Source of the DNA: Pseudomonadota bacterium
GTDB taxonomy: Bacteria; Pseudomonadota; Alphaproteobacteria; Caulobacterales; Caulobacteraceae
NCBI GenBank assembly: GCA_023456105.1
Contig: JAEYAO010000092.1
Location: 1-52,250, forward strand
Length of the DNA stretch: 52,250 bases
Direction: 5' to 3'
Shown: one piece after another, positions 33,896 to 42,118 of the stretch
Numbering within the stretch: the stretch's first letter is position 1
Layout: each line of letters starts with the position of its first letter
The notes under the pieces: generated by a model
What the model saw: the letters and a program-made list of their open reading frames with translations, nothing else
Database searches by the model: none
Told to the model about the DNA's origin: nothing
Translations under genes and position numbers: made by a program

Positions 33896-34726
33896 TCAGC
33901 CGCCTCGCCACTCGCTGAGCACCGCGCCCTGCGCGTCCTCGAAGGCCACGCGGTCGAGTTGGACGGCGCCGATGCAGATCGGTCGCTGGTCGGGACCGGC
34001 GGCGCGGCAGCGGACGGCGCGGCCGTCGGCGAAGGCGGCCATGCGTCCTTCCAGCACCAGGCGATAGCCGCCGTCGGGAATGGCGGCCGGCCGATCGGCG
34101 TCCCCTCTGACCACAAAGCTGTAGGCGCGACCGTTGCGTCGGCCCAGGCGAGACCCGTCGGCTTCGAACACCGCCGCCAGCCCCATGGTCTGCGGCGATG
34201 GCGGGACCGGCTCGTCGGCCTGTGAGGCGGCCGATGCGACGGGACAGGTCTCCGCCCGCATCCAGGGGCGTGTCAGCCAGAACCCCTCCGCCGCCTCCCA
34301 GGTCTCGCCGGAGCCGGCGACGAGCGGCGACTCCGTCCAGTCGCCCGGCGCCAGCGACAATCGAAGCCCGCGGCCCTCGGCCGCCTGCACGACGACGGCC
34401 AGACCTTCCGACGCCGCCTCGTCGCTGTCGCTCGAGCCTGTGCAGCCGAAAGCCTGGCGCACGACAAAGCGACGGCCGGCCAGGGACGCGTCCGCCTCCT
34501 CAGTCCGCCCGGCCGCAAAGGCGGAGGCGGCGGCGTCGAGACCCTGCAGCAGTTCGGCGCGACCGATCGTCGGCGTGGGAGCAAGCGTCGCAGGGGCGGG
34601 AGGGGGAGCGCTGGCGGGCTGCGGCGGTCCGGCCGGGCGCGGCTCAGGCTGACGCTCGCAGGCGGCGAGACCGAGGATCGCCGCAATGGCCAGGGTCGCT
34701 GAAGAGGTCGCGGTCGGCTTCGACAT
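33896..34726 (-). CDS. Lipoprotein of unknown function
   Basis: 276 residues. The signal peptide ends in LAAC (C23), followed by a Pro/Ala-rich tether of about 35 residues. The rest has scattered Trp and four further Cys (in FGCTGS, ETCPV, VRCRA and PICIG), suggesting two disulfides in a periplasmic globular domain. No family is recognised. It converges on cenR with only 3 nt between stops, and is divergent from the SLC13 permease gene. An envelope role is likely from the lipobox alone. Confidence 0.75.
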   Translation of the reverse strand: MSKPTATSSATLAIAAILGLAACERQPEPRPAGPPQPASAPPPAPATLAPTPTIGRAELLQGLDAAASAFAAGRTEEADASLAGRRFVVRQAFGCTGSSDSDEAASEGLAVVVQAAEGRGLRLSLAPGDWTESPLVAGSGETWEAAEGFWLTRPWMRAETCPVASAASQADEPVPPSPQTMGLAAVFEADGSRLGRRNGRAYSFVVRGDADRPAAIPDGGYRLVLEGRMAAFADGRAVRCRAAGPDQRPICIGAVQLDRVAFEDAQGAVLSEWRGG

Positions 34727-34814
34727 GCAACCCTTCTAGCATGGGAGTCGCTCAAAGGGGGGACGTCGCCCGAAACGGTTGACGCCAACTGATGAAAGCG
34801 GTCTGCAGGCGCTT

Positions 34815-36224
34815 ATGACTTTCGACCAGGTTGTGGCGCTGGCGGTGCTTGTCGCCGTGGTCGGCGTGCTGATCCACGGCAAGGCGCGCGCCGACATCGT
34901 GGCCCTGACCGGCGCCGCCGTTCTGCTGCTGCTGGGGGTGGTGCGGCCGGTGGAGGTGCAGGGCGCCTTCGCCAGCCCGGCGGTGATCGCCTTGGCCGGC
35001 CTGTTCGTGATCGCCTACGCCATCGAGCTGTCGGGCCTGCTGGGCCTGCTGATCCGCAACGCCACGCGGCTGGCGGCGCGCATCGGCGCGACCGGCATCT
35101 GGATCGTGATCGGCCTGTGCGGCTCGGTCGGCGGCTTCTTGAACAACACGCCGGTGGTGGTGCTGGCCGCCCCAGTGATCCGGGACGTGGCCCAGTCGCT
35201 GCGCCTTTCGCCCAAGCGGTTCCTGATGCCGCTCAGCCACGTCACGGTGATGGGCGGGCTGCTGACGCTGATCGGCACCTCCACCAACCTGTTGGTCAAC
35301 GACATGGCCCGCAACGCCGGCCAGCCGGTGTTCAGCCTGTTCGAGATTACGCCCGTCGGCCTGTTCATAGCGGCGACGGGCGCCCTGTGGCTGTATTTCG
35401 TGGGCGCGCGCCAGCTGGGTCGCTCCGTCGCCATGGACGAAGCGGAGGCCGCCCGCCTGGCCGAGCTGGAGGAGTCGCGACGAAAGGCGGCCATGGAGGC
35501 GTCGCGTCGACGTCGGCGCGTTCTGCCGTTCAACCTGCCCAGGCTGGGCGAGGCCCGCAATCTGGCGGACGGCTCGGGCGACGCCAATCTCGGCGACGTG
35601 GAGCTGTACGGCGCCGCCGACCGGCCGTTCCGCCTGCGGCCGGCGCTGATTTCGCTGAGCGTGTTCGTCCTGGTGATCGCGGCCGCCGGGTTGGGCTGGA
35701 CGCCCATCGCCGCGGCCGCCTTCGCGGGAGCGGTGGCGCTGATCCTTCTGCGGGTCATCACGGCGGAGGAGGCCTACGCCGGCCTGCGCCCCGAAATCCT
35801 GCTTCTGATCGCCGGCATGGTGGTGGTGGGCACGGCCATCGAGGTCACCGGCCTGGCCCAGGCGGGGGCCGAGCGGCTGATCGACGTGATCCGGCCCTTG
35901 GGCCCCATGGGCGCGCTGATCGTGCTCTACGGCGTGACGCTGATCGCCACCGAGCTTTTGTCCAACGCCACGGTCGCGGTGCTGATTACCCCCGTCGCGG
36001 TGGCCTTGGCCGAAAGCCTGGGCGTCGATCCCCGGCCCTTTCTGGTGTGCGTCATGATGGCCGCCTCGGCCGCCTTCGCCACACCGTTCGGCTATCAGAC
36101 CAATGTGCTGGTCTTCAACATGGCCGGCTACAGCTACATGGATTTCGTCAAGGTCGGCGCGCCGCTGAACCTGATCACCTGGCTGGCGGCCATGGTCGCC
36201 ATCCCGATATTCTTTCCCTTCTAG
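34815..36224 (+). CDS. SLC13-family permease (DASS/CitMHS-like)
   Basis: 469 residues with about 10-12 membrane segments. The two inverted repeat signatures are present: GGFLNNTPVVVLAAPVIRD with GTSTNLLVND, and ATELLSNATVAVLITPVAVA with FGYQTNVLVFNMAGY. These form the Na+/substrate sites of divalent-anion or related carriers. In many relatives two TrkA-C (RCK) domains sit between the halves. Here that place is taken by a hydrophilic linker of about 60 residues, EEAARLAELEESRRKAA-like and rich in Arg/Glu. The substrate is unknown. The stop overlaps the convergent xthA stop. Confidence 0.85.
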   Translation: MTFDQVVALAVLVAVVGVLIHGKARADIVALTGAAVLLLLGVVRPVEVQGAFASPAVIALAGLFVIAYAIELSGLLGLLIRNATRLAARIGATGIWIVIGLCGSVGGFLNNTPVVVLAAPVIRDVAQSLRLSPKRFLMPLSHVTVMGGLLTLIGTSTNLLVNDMARNAGQPVFSLFEITPVGLFIAATGALWLYFVGARQLGRSVAMDEAEAARLAELEESRRKAAMEASRRRRRVLPFNLPRLGEARNLADGSGDANLGDVELYGAADRPFRLRPALISLSVFVLVIAAAGLGWTPIAAAAFAGAVALILLRVITAEEAYAGLRPEILLLIAGMVVVGTAIEVTGLAQAGAERLIDVIRPLGPMGALIVLYGVTLIATELLSNATVAVLITPVAVALAESLGVDPRPFLVCVMMAASAAFATPFGYQTNVLVFNMAGYSYMDFVKVGAPLNLITWLAAMVAIPIFFPF

Positions 36225-37018
36225 AGGTCCAGGTCCACCGTCACCGGCGCGTGGTCGCTGGGCCGCTCCCACTCGCGCACGTCGTCGTGGATGCGGGCGG
36301 TGTCCGGGACCACGGCGGGGGTCAGGCCGGGCGAGGTCCAGATGTGGTCCAGCCGCAGGCCCCGATTGGACTTGCGGAAGTCGGCGGCGCGATAGCTCCA
36401 CCAGCTGGCCAGCTTCTGCGGCTCGGGATAGCGGTCACGCAGCACGTCGGCGAAGCCGCCGGTCTCCTGCAGCCGGTTCAGCGTCTCCACCTCGACCGGC
36501 GTGTGGCTGACGACCTTGGACATGTAGCGGTGGTTCCACACGTCGTTCTCGCCCGGCGCGATGTTGAAGTCGCCGGCCAGCACCAGCGGCGCGGCCTTGT
36601 CCCTGCGGCCGATCTCGTCGGTCAGCTGCTCGTAAAAGTCCATCTTGTGGTCGAACTTGGGGTTCAGCGCGCGGTCGGGCGTGTCGCCGCCGGCCGGAAT
36701 GTAGAAGTTCTGCACGTCCACGCCCGCGATGCGGCCGGAGACGCAGCGGGCGTGACCCAGCTTGCAGACCTCAAGCGTGTCGTTGTCCTCGATGGGCAGG
36801 CGCGAGGCGATGGCGACGCCATGCCAGCCCTTCTGGCCGCGCACCCGCAGATGCGGCAGGCCCATCTCCTCGAACGCCGCGCGCGGGAACTGGTCGGTGG
36901 TGCATTTGATCTCCTGCAGCAGCAGGACGTCCGGCGCGCGCTCGGCCACGAACCGCGCCACCTGATCGATGCGAAGACGGACCGAGTTGATGTTCCAGGT
37001 GGCGAGGCGAAGCGTCAT
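36221..37018 (-). CDS. xthA: Exodeoxyribonuclease III
   Basis: 265 residues. AP endonuclease and 3'-5' exonuclease of base-excision repair. RLATWNINSVRLRIDQ opens the protein. E36 in LLQEIKC binds the metal, GDFNIAPGENDVWN holds the catalytic Asp/Asn pair, and SDHAPVTVDL the terminal catalytic Asp-His. The ATG at 37018 fits the family; upstream in-frame codons do not. It has no operon partner within 80 nt. Confidence 0.95.
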   Translation of the reverse strand: MTLRLATWNINSVRLRIDQVARFVAERAPDVLLLQEIKCTTDQFPRAAFEEMGLPHLRVRGQKGWHGVAIASRLPIEDNDTLEVCKLGHARCVSGRIAGVDVQNFYIPAGGDTPDRALNPKFDHKMDFYEQLTDEIGRRDKAAPLVLAGDFNIAPGENDVWNHRYMSKVVSHTPVEVETLNRLQETGGFADVLRDRYPEPQKLASWWSYRAADFRKSNRGLRLDHIWTSPGLTPAVVPDTARIHDDVREWERPSDHAPVTVDLDL

Positions 37019-37056
37019 GGCCCGCGCCTTAGCAGGCCCTACGCTTCGCACCTAGC

Positions 37057-37102
37057 CGGCGCTCAAGCGGCGAGCGACCCCGCCCCGAGCGTAGCGCCCC
37101 TA
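37057..37102. repeat. 46-bp dispersed repeat, copy A (end of lolA)
   Basis: 41 of 46 bases match copy B at 38003-38048, with no indels. On the minus strand it begins TAGGGGCGCTA, so its first three bases are the lolA stop codon. It contains GGCGCT/AGCGCC inverted ends and may fold into a hairpin in the 3' untranslated region. Confidence 0.8.
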
Positions 37103-37798
37103 GTTCCTGCCAGGGCGGCGGGTGGGGTCGCGCAGCTGGAACAGGCTGGCCGATAGCCCCGAAGCGGGCTGCAGGCTGGTCAGCTGGGTGCGCGTGCGCT
37201 GGCCTTGCGCATCGGTGATGGTCCATTCGCGCAGGCGCATGGGGCTGCCGGCAAAGGCCAGGATGACCTGGCCGTCGTTCGGCCGGCGGCTGTCGCGCGC
37301 GGTGATGGCGAAGGCGCCGGAGTCCATCCGCGTCACCCGCTCGATCCGCACGCCCTGGTCCAGCCGCACGTTGCGGGCCAGGAAGGTGGACAAGGGCGTG
37401 GCGCTGAGCGGAACCTGGCGGAAGACGTTCAGGCGCGGGTCGTAGCGCTTGACGTTGGATCCGTCCGACACGACCAGCAGACCCTGTGGGTTGGTGTATT
37501 CGAACCGCATCTTGCCCGGCCGCTGCAGATAGAAGCGGCCCTCGCGGCGCTGATTGCCGCTGGTCTCGACAAAGGTCCCCTGGGCGGCGCTCAGGTTCTG
37601 CAGATAGGTCTGAGCCTGCTGCAGGGCGGCGCGGTCTTGGGCCGACAGGTTGCTTTGCGCATCGGCCGGCAAGGCCGAGCCCAGGGCGGCCAGGCCCGTC
37701 AGGGCGCCCATGCCGAGCAGGAGGGTGCGGCGGGCGGCGTCGTGCTGTTCTACGGCGATGGCGCGGGCTGAAGCGCGGGTGGGGGCGCGTTGGGTCAT
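37100..37798 (-). CDS. lolA: LolA-family outer-membrane lipoprotein carrier
   Basis: 232 residues. An N-terminal arginine pair and hydrophobic stretch, AARRTLLLGMGALTGLAAL, ending in ADA|QS, form a signal peptide; the RRTLLLG context makes Tat export possible. The mature domain has LQNLSAAQGTFVET, GRFYLQRPGKMRFEY and LLVVSDGSNVKRYDPRLN, which are LolA motifs. LolA ferries lipoproteins from LolCDE to the outer membrane; several lipoproteins in this window would be clients. The start at 37798 is chosen for the signal peptide. It lies downstream of ftsK on the same strand. Confidence 0.88.
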   Translation of the reverse strand: MTQRAPTRASARAIAVEQHDAARRTLLLGMGALTGLAALGSALPADAQSNLSAQDRAALQQAQTYLQNLSAAQGTFVETSGNQRREGRFYLQRPGKMRFEYTNPQGLLVVSDGSNVKRYDPRLNVFRQVPLSATPLSTFLARNVRLDQGVRIERVTRMDSGAFAITARDSRRPNDGQVILAFAGSPMRLREWTITDAQGQRTRTQLTSLQPASGLSASLFQLRDPTRRPGRN

Positions 37799-37968
37799 GG
37801 TGTTCTTCTCGCTCCCATTCGGGATTGTGGGTGTCGCCTTCATGCCGGGTCCGCTTGGCGTCCGCATGACGCCAGCCTGACCATATTCCGGCGCTCCGAT
37901 GAAGCGGCGTTCATCGAAAACGGCCAAGCTTGGCGTGGAGGCGGGAGAAGAACGTGGCGGGGGCGACA

Positions 37969-38005
37969 CCGTTCCTCTCCCTCCGGACTTGGGAAAGAGG
38001 AACGG
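37969..38005. repeat. Inverted repeat downstream of ftsK
   Basis: Ten-base arms CCGTTCCTCT (37969-37978) and AGAGGAACGG (37996-38005), with further pairing CCC/GGG inside. It overlaps copy B of the 46-bp repeat by 3 bp. It could form a strong hairpin in the ftsK-lolA spacer; there is no U-tract, so it is not a standard terminator. The rest of the 247-bp spacer (37799-38045) shows no gene. Confidence 0.65.
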
Positions 38006-38048
38006 CGCTCAAGCCGCGAGCGACCGCGTCGCGAGCATAGCGCCCCTA
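38003..38048. repeat. 46-bp dispersed repeat, copy B (end of ftsK)
   Basis: Ungapped partner of copy A at 37057-37102 with five substitutions. As with copy A, its minus-strand end TAGGGGCGCTA supplies the stop codon of the upstream gene, here ftsK. Confidence 0.8.
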
Positions 38049-40502
38049 AACGATGGGCGGCGGTCCAGCCAGGACCTCGCGCTTGCCGGCGTGGTTGGCG
38101 GGGCTGACCACGCCTTCCTGCTCCATGCGCTCGATCAGGGTGGCGGCGCGGTTGTAGCCGATCTGCAGCCGGCGCTGGACATAGGAGGTCGAGGCCTTGC
38201 GGTCGCGCGTCACCACCGCCACGGCGCGGTCGTACAGGTCGTCGCCGCTGCCGCCGCCGTCTTCGCCGCCCATGGCCCCGTCGCCGTCGCCGTCCGGCTC
38301 GTCGGTGATCAGGTCGAGATAGTCGGGCTCGGCCTGGCTGCGCAGGTGCTTGCACACCTCCTCGACCTCGTGGTCGCCGACGAACGGCCCGTGCAGGCGG
38401 GTGATGCGCCCGCCGCCGGCCATGTAGAGCATGTCGCCCTGGCCCAGCAGCTGCTCGCCGCCCTGTTCGCCCAGGATGGTGCGGCTGTCGATCTTGGAGG
38501 TGACCTGGAAGCTGATCCGGGTCGGGAAGTTGGCCTTGATGGTGCCGGTGATCACGTCCACCGACGGTCGCTGCGTCGCCATGATCAGGTGAATGCCGGC
38601 CGCGCGCGCCATCTGGGCCAGGCGCTGCACGGCGCCTTCCACGTCCTTGCCGGCGACCAGCATCAGGTCGGCCATCTCGTCCATGACCACGACCAGATAG
38701 GGCATGGGCTCGGGCCGGATCTTTTCGGACTCATAGACCGGCCGGCCTTGGTCGTCGAAGCCGGTCTGGACTGTGCGCTCGAAATGCTCGCCCTTCTTCT
38801 GCGCCTCGACAGCGCGCTCGTTGTAGGAGGCGACGTTCCGCACGCCCAGCTTGGACATGCGGCGATAGCGGTCCTCCATCTCCCGCACGGTCCACTTCAG
38901 GGCGACCACTGCCTTCTTGGGATCGGTCACGACCGGCGCCAGAAGGTGCGGGATGCCGTCATAGACCGATAGCTCCAGCATCTTGGGGTCGATCATGATG
39001 AAGCGGCATTCGGCCGGCGAATGGCGATACAGGATCGACAGGATCATGGCGTTGACCCCCACCGACTTGCCGGAGCCGGTGGTGCCCGCGATCAACAGAT
39101 GCGGCATGCGCGCGAGGTCGGCCACATAGGGCTCGCCGCCGATGGTCTCGCCCAGCGCCAGCGGCAGCAGATGGCCCTTCTTGTCGTATTCGGCGCTGGC
39201 CAGGAGGTCGCGCAGGTAGACCGTCTCGCGCTTGGCGTTGGGCAGTTCGATGCCAATGGCGTTGCGGCCCTGGACCACGCTGATGCGGCAGGCGCGCGCC
39301 GACATCGAGCGGGCGATGTCGTCGGCCAAGGCCACGACGCGGCCATGCTTCACGCCGGGCGCGGGCACCAGTTCGTACAGGGTGACCACGGGGCCGGGGC
39401 GGATCTGGTCGATCTGGCCGCGCACGCCGAACTCCTGCAGCACGCCCTCCAGCATCTTGGCGTTGGCCTTCAGCGATTCCTCGTCGACCGAGGCGGTGCG
39501 CTGGGCCGGCTTGGCCAGAATGCCGAGCGGGGGCAGGTCGAACTCGCCCTCGGGCCGGGCGAAGTCGAAGGCGGTCTGGTCCACGTCCGTACGCGCCGGC
39601 TTGGGCGCCTTGACCGCCGCCACGCGCGGCTCCGGGGCCGAGGCGGCGCGGGGCGCGGGCGCAGCCGGAACGGGCATCAGCGGCGCCTGGTCGTCGTCCT
39701 GGTCATCTTCCCATGGCGGCGGGGCGGCGAAGGTGTCGGCGTGCGCCTCGGCCGCCGCTTCACGTGAAACGGCGAGAGCGTCTTCGTCGAGAGCAGGCTC
39801 GGGCGCGGGGGCCGGGCGCGACTTGGGCTTGCGGACGGCCTTGGGGGCGGGGGGCGCCTCTGCCTTGGCCGGCGTCGGCGCGCGACGCAACGACCGCCCC
39901 CAGTGCAAGGCATCGCCGAGGTCTGCGATCCTCAGGCCCACCGCGTATCCGCCCGCCCACAGGCCCGCGCCCAGGAACAGCAAGCCGGCGATCCATCGGC
40001 CCCCTGAGATTCTCAGCGCCGCCACGCCCGAGGCGAACAGGCCGGTGACGCCATCGCCCCACAGCCCGCCCAGACCCGTCGCCAGCGGCCACGCCGCCGG
40101 CGCGACCGGAGCCGACAAGGCCGCCGACAGCGCCAGCACCGAACCGGTGGCGGCAAGCGCCTTCAGCGGCGTCGGCGTCAGCCTCTGACCCAGGGCGTCG
40201 CCCACCGCACGCGCCAGCCCGAAAGCGATCAGCAGCAGGGCCGCCGGCCACGCGGCCAGCCCCAGGGTCTGCATGAACAGGTCGGCGAACATCGCCCCGT
40301 TCATCCCCAGCCAGTTGGTGGGGGCCTCCGTCGAGGCCGCGTTCAGGCTGGGATCGGCCGGGTTCCACGACATCAGCGCCGCCAGCAGCAGCGCCGCCAG
40401 CAGCGCCTGCAGCACGCCCCGGAACCGCACCACGAAGGGCGCGCCCCACAGCACGCGGGCGCTGATCCAGGCCTGTTGGCCGATGGCGAGGGCGGTGGAC
40501 AT
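38046..40502 (-). CDS. ftsK: DNA translocase FtsK
   Basis: 818 residues. The N-terminal region has four membrane segments that dock at the septum. A Pro/Ala-rich linker (about residues 230-330) follows; it is short for the family. The alpha/beta motor domain has Walker A GTTGSGKSVG near residue 472 and Walker B in LVVVMDEMADLM. The C-terminal gamma winged helix starts at DDLYDRAVAVVTRDRKASTSYVQRRLQIGYNRAA and reads KOPS to guide dimer resolution at dif. The ATG at 40502 is used. A CtrA-like site lies about 55 bp upstream. The final codons and stop fall in a repeat copy. Confidence 0.95.
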   Translation of the reverse strand: MSTALAIGQQAWISARVLWGAPFVVRFRGVLQALLAALLLAALMSWNPADPSLNAASTEAPTNWLGMNGAMFADLFMQTLGLAAWPAALLLIAFGLARAVGDALGQRLTPTPLKALAATGSVLALSAALSAPVAPAAWPLATGLGGLWGDGVTGLFASGVAALRISGGRWIAGLLFLGAGLWAGGYAVGLRIADLGDALHWGRSLRRAPTPAKAEAPPAPKAVRKPKSRPAPAPEPALDEDALAVSREAAAEAHADTFAAPPPWEDDQDDDQAPLMPVPAAPAPRAASAPEPRVAAVKAPKPARTDVDQTAFDFARPEGEFDLPPLGILAKPAQRTASVDEESLKANAKMLEGVLQEFGVRGQIDQIRPGPVVTLYELVPAPGVKHGRVVALADDIARSMSARACRISVVQGRNAIGIELPNAKRETVYLRDLLASAEYDKKGHLLPLALGETIGGEPYVADLARMPHLLIAGTTGSGKSVGVNAMILSILYRHSPAECRFIMIDPKMLELSVYDGIPHLLAPVVTDPKKAVVALKWTVREMEDRYRRMSKLGVRNVASYNERAVEAQKKGEHFERTVQTGFDDQGRPVYESEKIRPEPMPYLVVVMDEMADLMLVAGKDVEGAVQRLAQMARAAGIHLIMATQRPSVDVITGTIKANFPTRISFQVTSKIDSRTILGEQGGEQLLGQGDMLYMAGGGRITRLHGPFVGDHEVEEVCKHLRSQAEPDYLDLITDEPDGDGDGAMGGEDGGGSGDDLYDRAVAVVTRDRKASTSYVQRRLQIGYNRAATLIERMEQEGVVSPANHAGKREVLAGPPPIV
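39756..39771. other. Weak parS-like site inside ftsK
   Basis: CGCTTCACGTGAAACG: 13 of 16 bases match TGTTTCACGTGAAACA, with the central TTCACGTGAA intact. It falls in the linker-coding region, which tolerates sequence change. About 23.7 kb from the origin candidate, well outside the main cluster. Confidence 0.5.
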
Positions 40503-40555
40503 GGCGGGCGGACACCCCTGGCGCGAACGATCCGCCCCTTGTCGCGCCAACAGGG

Positions 40556-40570
40556 TTAAGAGGCGTTTAC
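40556..40570. promoter_or_regulatory. CtrA-like site upstream of ftsK
   Basis: TTAA-N7-TTAC, 7 of 8 consensus bases, 54-68 bp upstream of the ftsK ATG in the 160-bp divergent gap with the UbiH-family gene. Cell-cycle control of ftsK by CtrA is a reasonable inference in this order but is not shown by sequence alone. Confidence 0.5.
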
Positions 40571-40662
40571 CAGCGCATGCTCTCCTCCCACTTCGAGCGG
40601 GATCGGCCGGGCTGACGGATTGTCCTCTGGACGGGTCAGGCTCAGGGCGCGACAAGGCCGGC

Positions 40663-41916
40663 ATGACCCAGGCTGAAGATCACGACATCATCATCGCCGG
40701 CGCCGGGCTGGCGGGGGCGGCGTTCGCGCTGGCGGCGGCGCAGGGCGGGCTGAAGGTCGTGATGATCGATCCGCAGCCGTTCGATCTGCAGCTGGCGCCG
40801 AGCTTTGACGGGCGCTCCACGGCCATCGCCTTCTCCACCTTCCGCATGCTGGATGCGCTGGGGCTGGGCGAGGCGCTGCGGCCGCACGCCTGCCGAATGG
40901 ATCGCATCCTGGTGACCGACGGCCGACGACCGGGCGCCGCCACCCGCCCGGCCTCGCCCGCCTTTCTCCGCTTCGACGCCGATGAGATCGGCGGCCGCAC
41001 CGGCGGCGAGCCGCTGGGCTACATGGTCGAGAACCGCCGCATCCGCGCGGCCCTGGCGCAGGGGGTGCAGGCGGCGGGGCTCGAGGTTCTGGCGCCGGCC
41101 TCCGTGGCCTCGGTCGATGTCGGGCCGGGAGAGGCGGCGGTGACCCTATCGGACGGTCGGGTGCTGAACGCGCCGCTGGTCGTGGGGGCCGAGGGGCGCC
41201 AGTCGCGCGTGCGCACGGCCGCCGGCATCGACACGGTGGGCTGGGGCTATGGCCAGAGCGGCGTGGTGGCGACGGTGCGGCTGGCGCGCGACCACGGCAA
41301 TGTGGCGCACGAATACTTCCTGCCAGGCGGTCCCTTCGCCATCCTGCCGCTGACGGACCAGCGCGCCAGCCTGGTCTGGACCGAGACCACCCGCCGGGCC
41401 GAGGCGCTGCGCGACGCCTCCGACGAGGCCTTCCACGCCCACCTGCTGCGCCGCTTCGGCGACTTCCTCGGCGACGTGGCCGTGGAGGGGCCGCGCTTCG
41501 TCTATCCGCTGTCGCTGTCGCTGGCCGAACGGCTGTATGCGCCGCGCATCGCCCTGATCGGAGACGCCGCCCACGGCGTGCATCCCGTCGCGGGCCAGGG
41601 GCTGAACATGGGGCTGAAGGACGCCGCCGCCCTGGCAGAGGTGCTGACCGACGCCGCGCGCCTGGGCGAGGACATCGGCTCGGAGACGGTGCTGGAGCGC
41701 TACGCCCGCTGGCGCCGGTTCGACAACGCGGCTCTGGCCGCCGGCTTTGACGCCTTTGTGCGTCTGTTCTCCAACGACATCGGCCCGGTCCGGCTGGTGC
41801 GCAACCTCGGCATGGCCGCCGTCAACCGCATCGCGCCCCTGCGCCGCGCCTTCATGCACGAGGCGGGCGGCGCGACCGGCGACCTGCCGCGCCTGTTGAA
41901 GGGCGAACGGCTCTAG
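40663..41916 (+). CDS. UbiH/UbiF/COQ6-family FAD monooxygenase
   Basis: 417 residues. Flavin hydroxylase of the ubiquinone ring. The FAD-binding GxGxxG is IIIAGAGLAGAAFALAAAQGG (residues 9-29). SFDGRSTAIAFSTFRML is the UbiH-family block, and ALIGDAAHGVHPVAGQGLNMGLKDAAAL the second FAD motif. Alphaproteobacteria use one to three such enzymes with different ring positions (UbiL, UbiH, UbiF), so I give no symbol. The stop overlaps that of the convergent Trm112-like gene. Confidence 0.9.
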   Translation: MTQAEDHDIIIAGAGLAGAAFALAAAQGGLKVVMIDPQPFDLQLAPSFDGRSTAIAFSTFRMLDALGLGEALRPHACRMDRILVTDGRRPGAATRPASPAFLRFDADEIGGRTGGEPLGYMVENRRIRAALAQGVQAAGLEVLAPASVASVDVGPGEAAVTLSDGRVLNAPLVVGAEGRQSRVRTAAGIDTVGWGYGQSGVVATVRLARDHGNVAHEYFLPGGPFAILPLTDQRASLVWTETTRRAEALRDASDEAFHAHLLRRFGDFLGDVAVEGPRFVYPLSLSLAERLYAPRIALIGDAAHGVHPVAGQGLNMGLKDAAALAEVLTDAARLGEDIGSETVLERYARWRRFDNAALAAGFDAFVRLFSNDIGPVRLVRNLGMAAVNRIAPLRRAFMHEAGGATGDLPRLLKGERL

Positions 41917-42107
41917 TCCAGCTGGCGCGCCTCTTCCGCCAGCATGATCGGCACGCCTTCGCGGATCGGATAGGCCAGCTTGGCGCCGGCGGAGACCAGC
42001 TCGTTCGCCGTGCGGTCATAGGTCAGCTTGCCCCGCGTCACCGGGCACACCAGCACCTCCAAGAGGCGCGGATCGACCGAAGCGGGCGTGTGGAAGGAGT
42101 CGGACAT
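41913..42107 (-). CDS. Trm112-family (UPF0434/YcaR-like) small protein
   Basis: 64 residues. LLEVLVCPVTRGKLTYDRTANELVS and AYPIREGVPIMLAEEAR match the Trm112/YcaR fold. Only one of the zinc-finger cysteines of eukaryotic Trm112 is kept (in CPVTRGKL), as in most bacterial members. It may serve as an adaptor for methyltransferases, but this is not settled. It is downstream of the LON-domain gene on the same strand; the spacer between them is filled by a tandem repeat. Confidence 0.88.
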   Translation of the reverse strand: MSDSFHTPASVDPRLLEVLVCPVTRGKLTYDRTANELVSAGAKLAYPIREGVPIMLAEEARQLD

Positions 42108-42118
42108 GGTTGGTGGCC

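Noticed and set aside
34752..37156. Long open frames in other frames across the SLC13 permease gene
   Set aside because: Composition is repetitive Gln/His/Asp/Gly/Arg, with no hydrophobic core or motif; the permease frame explains the region.
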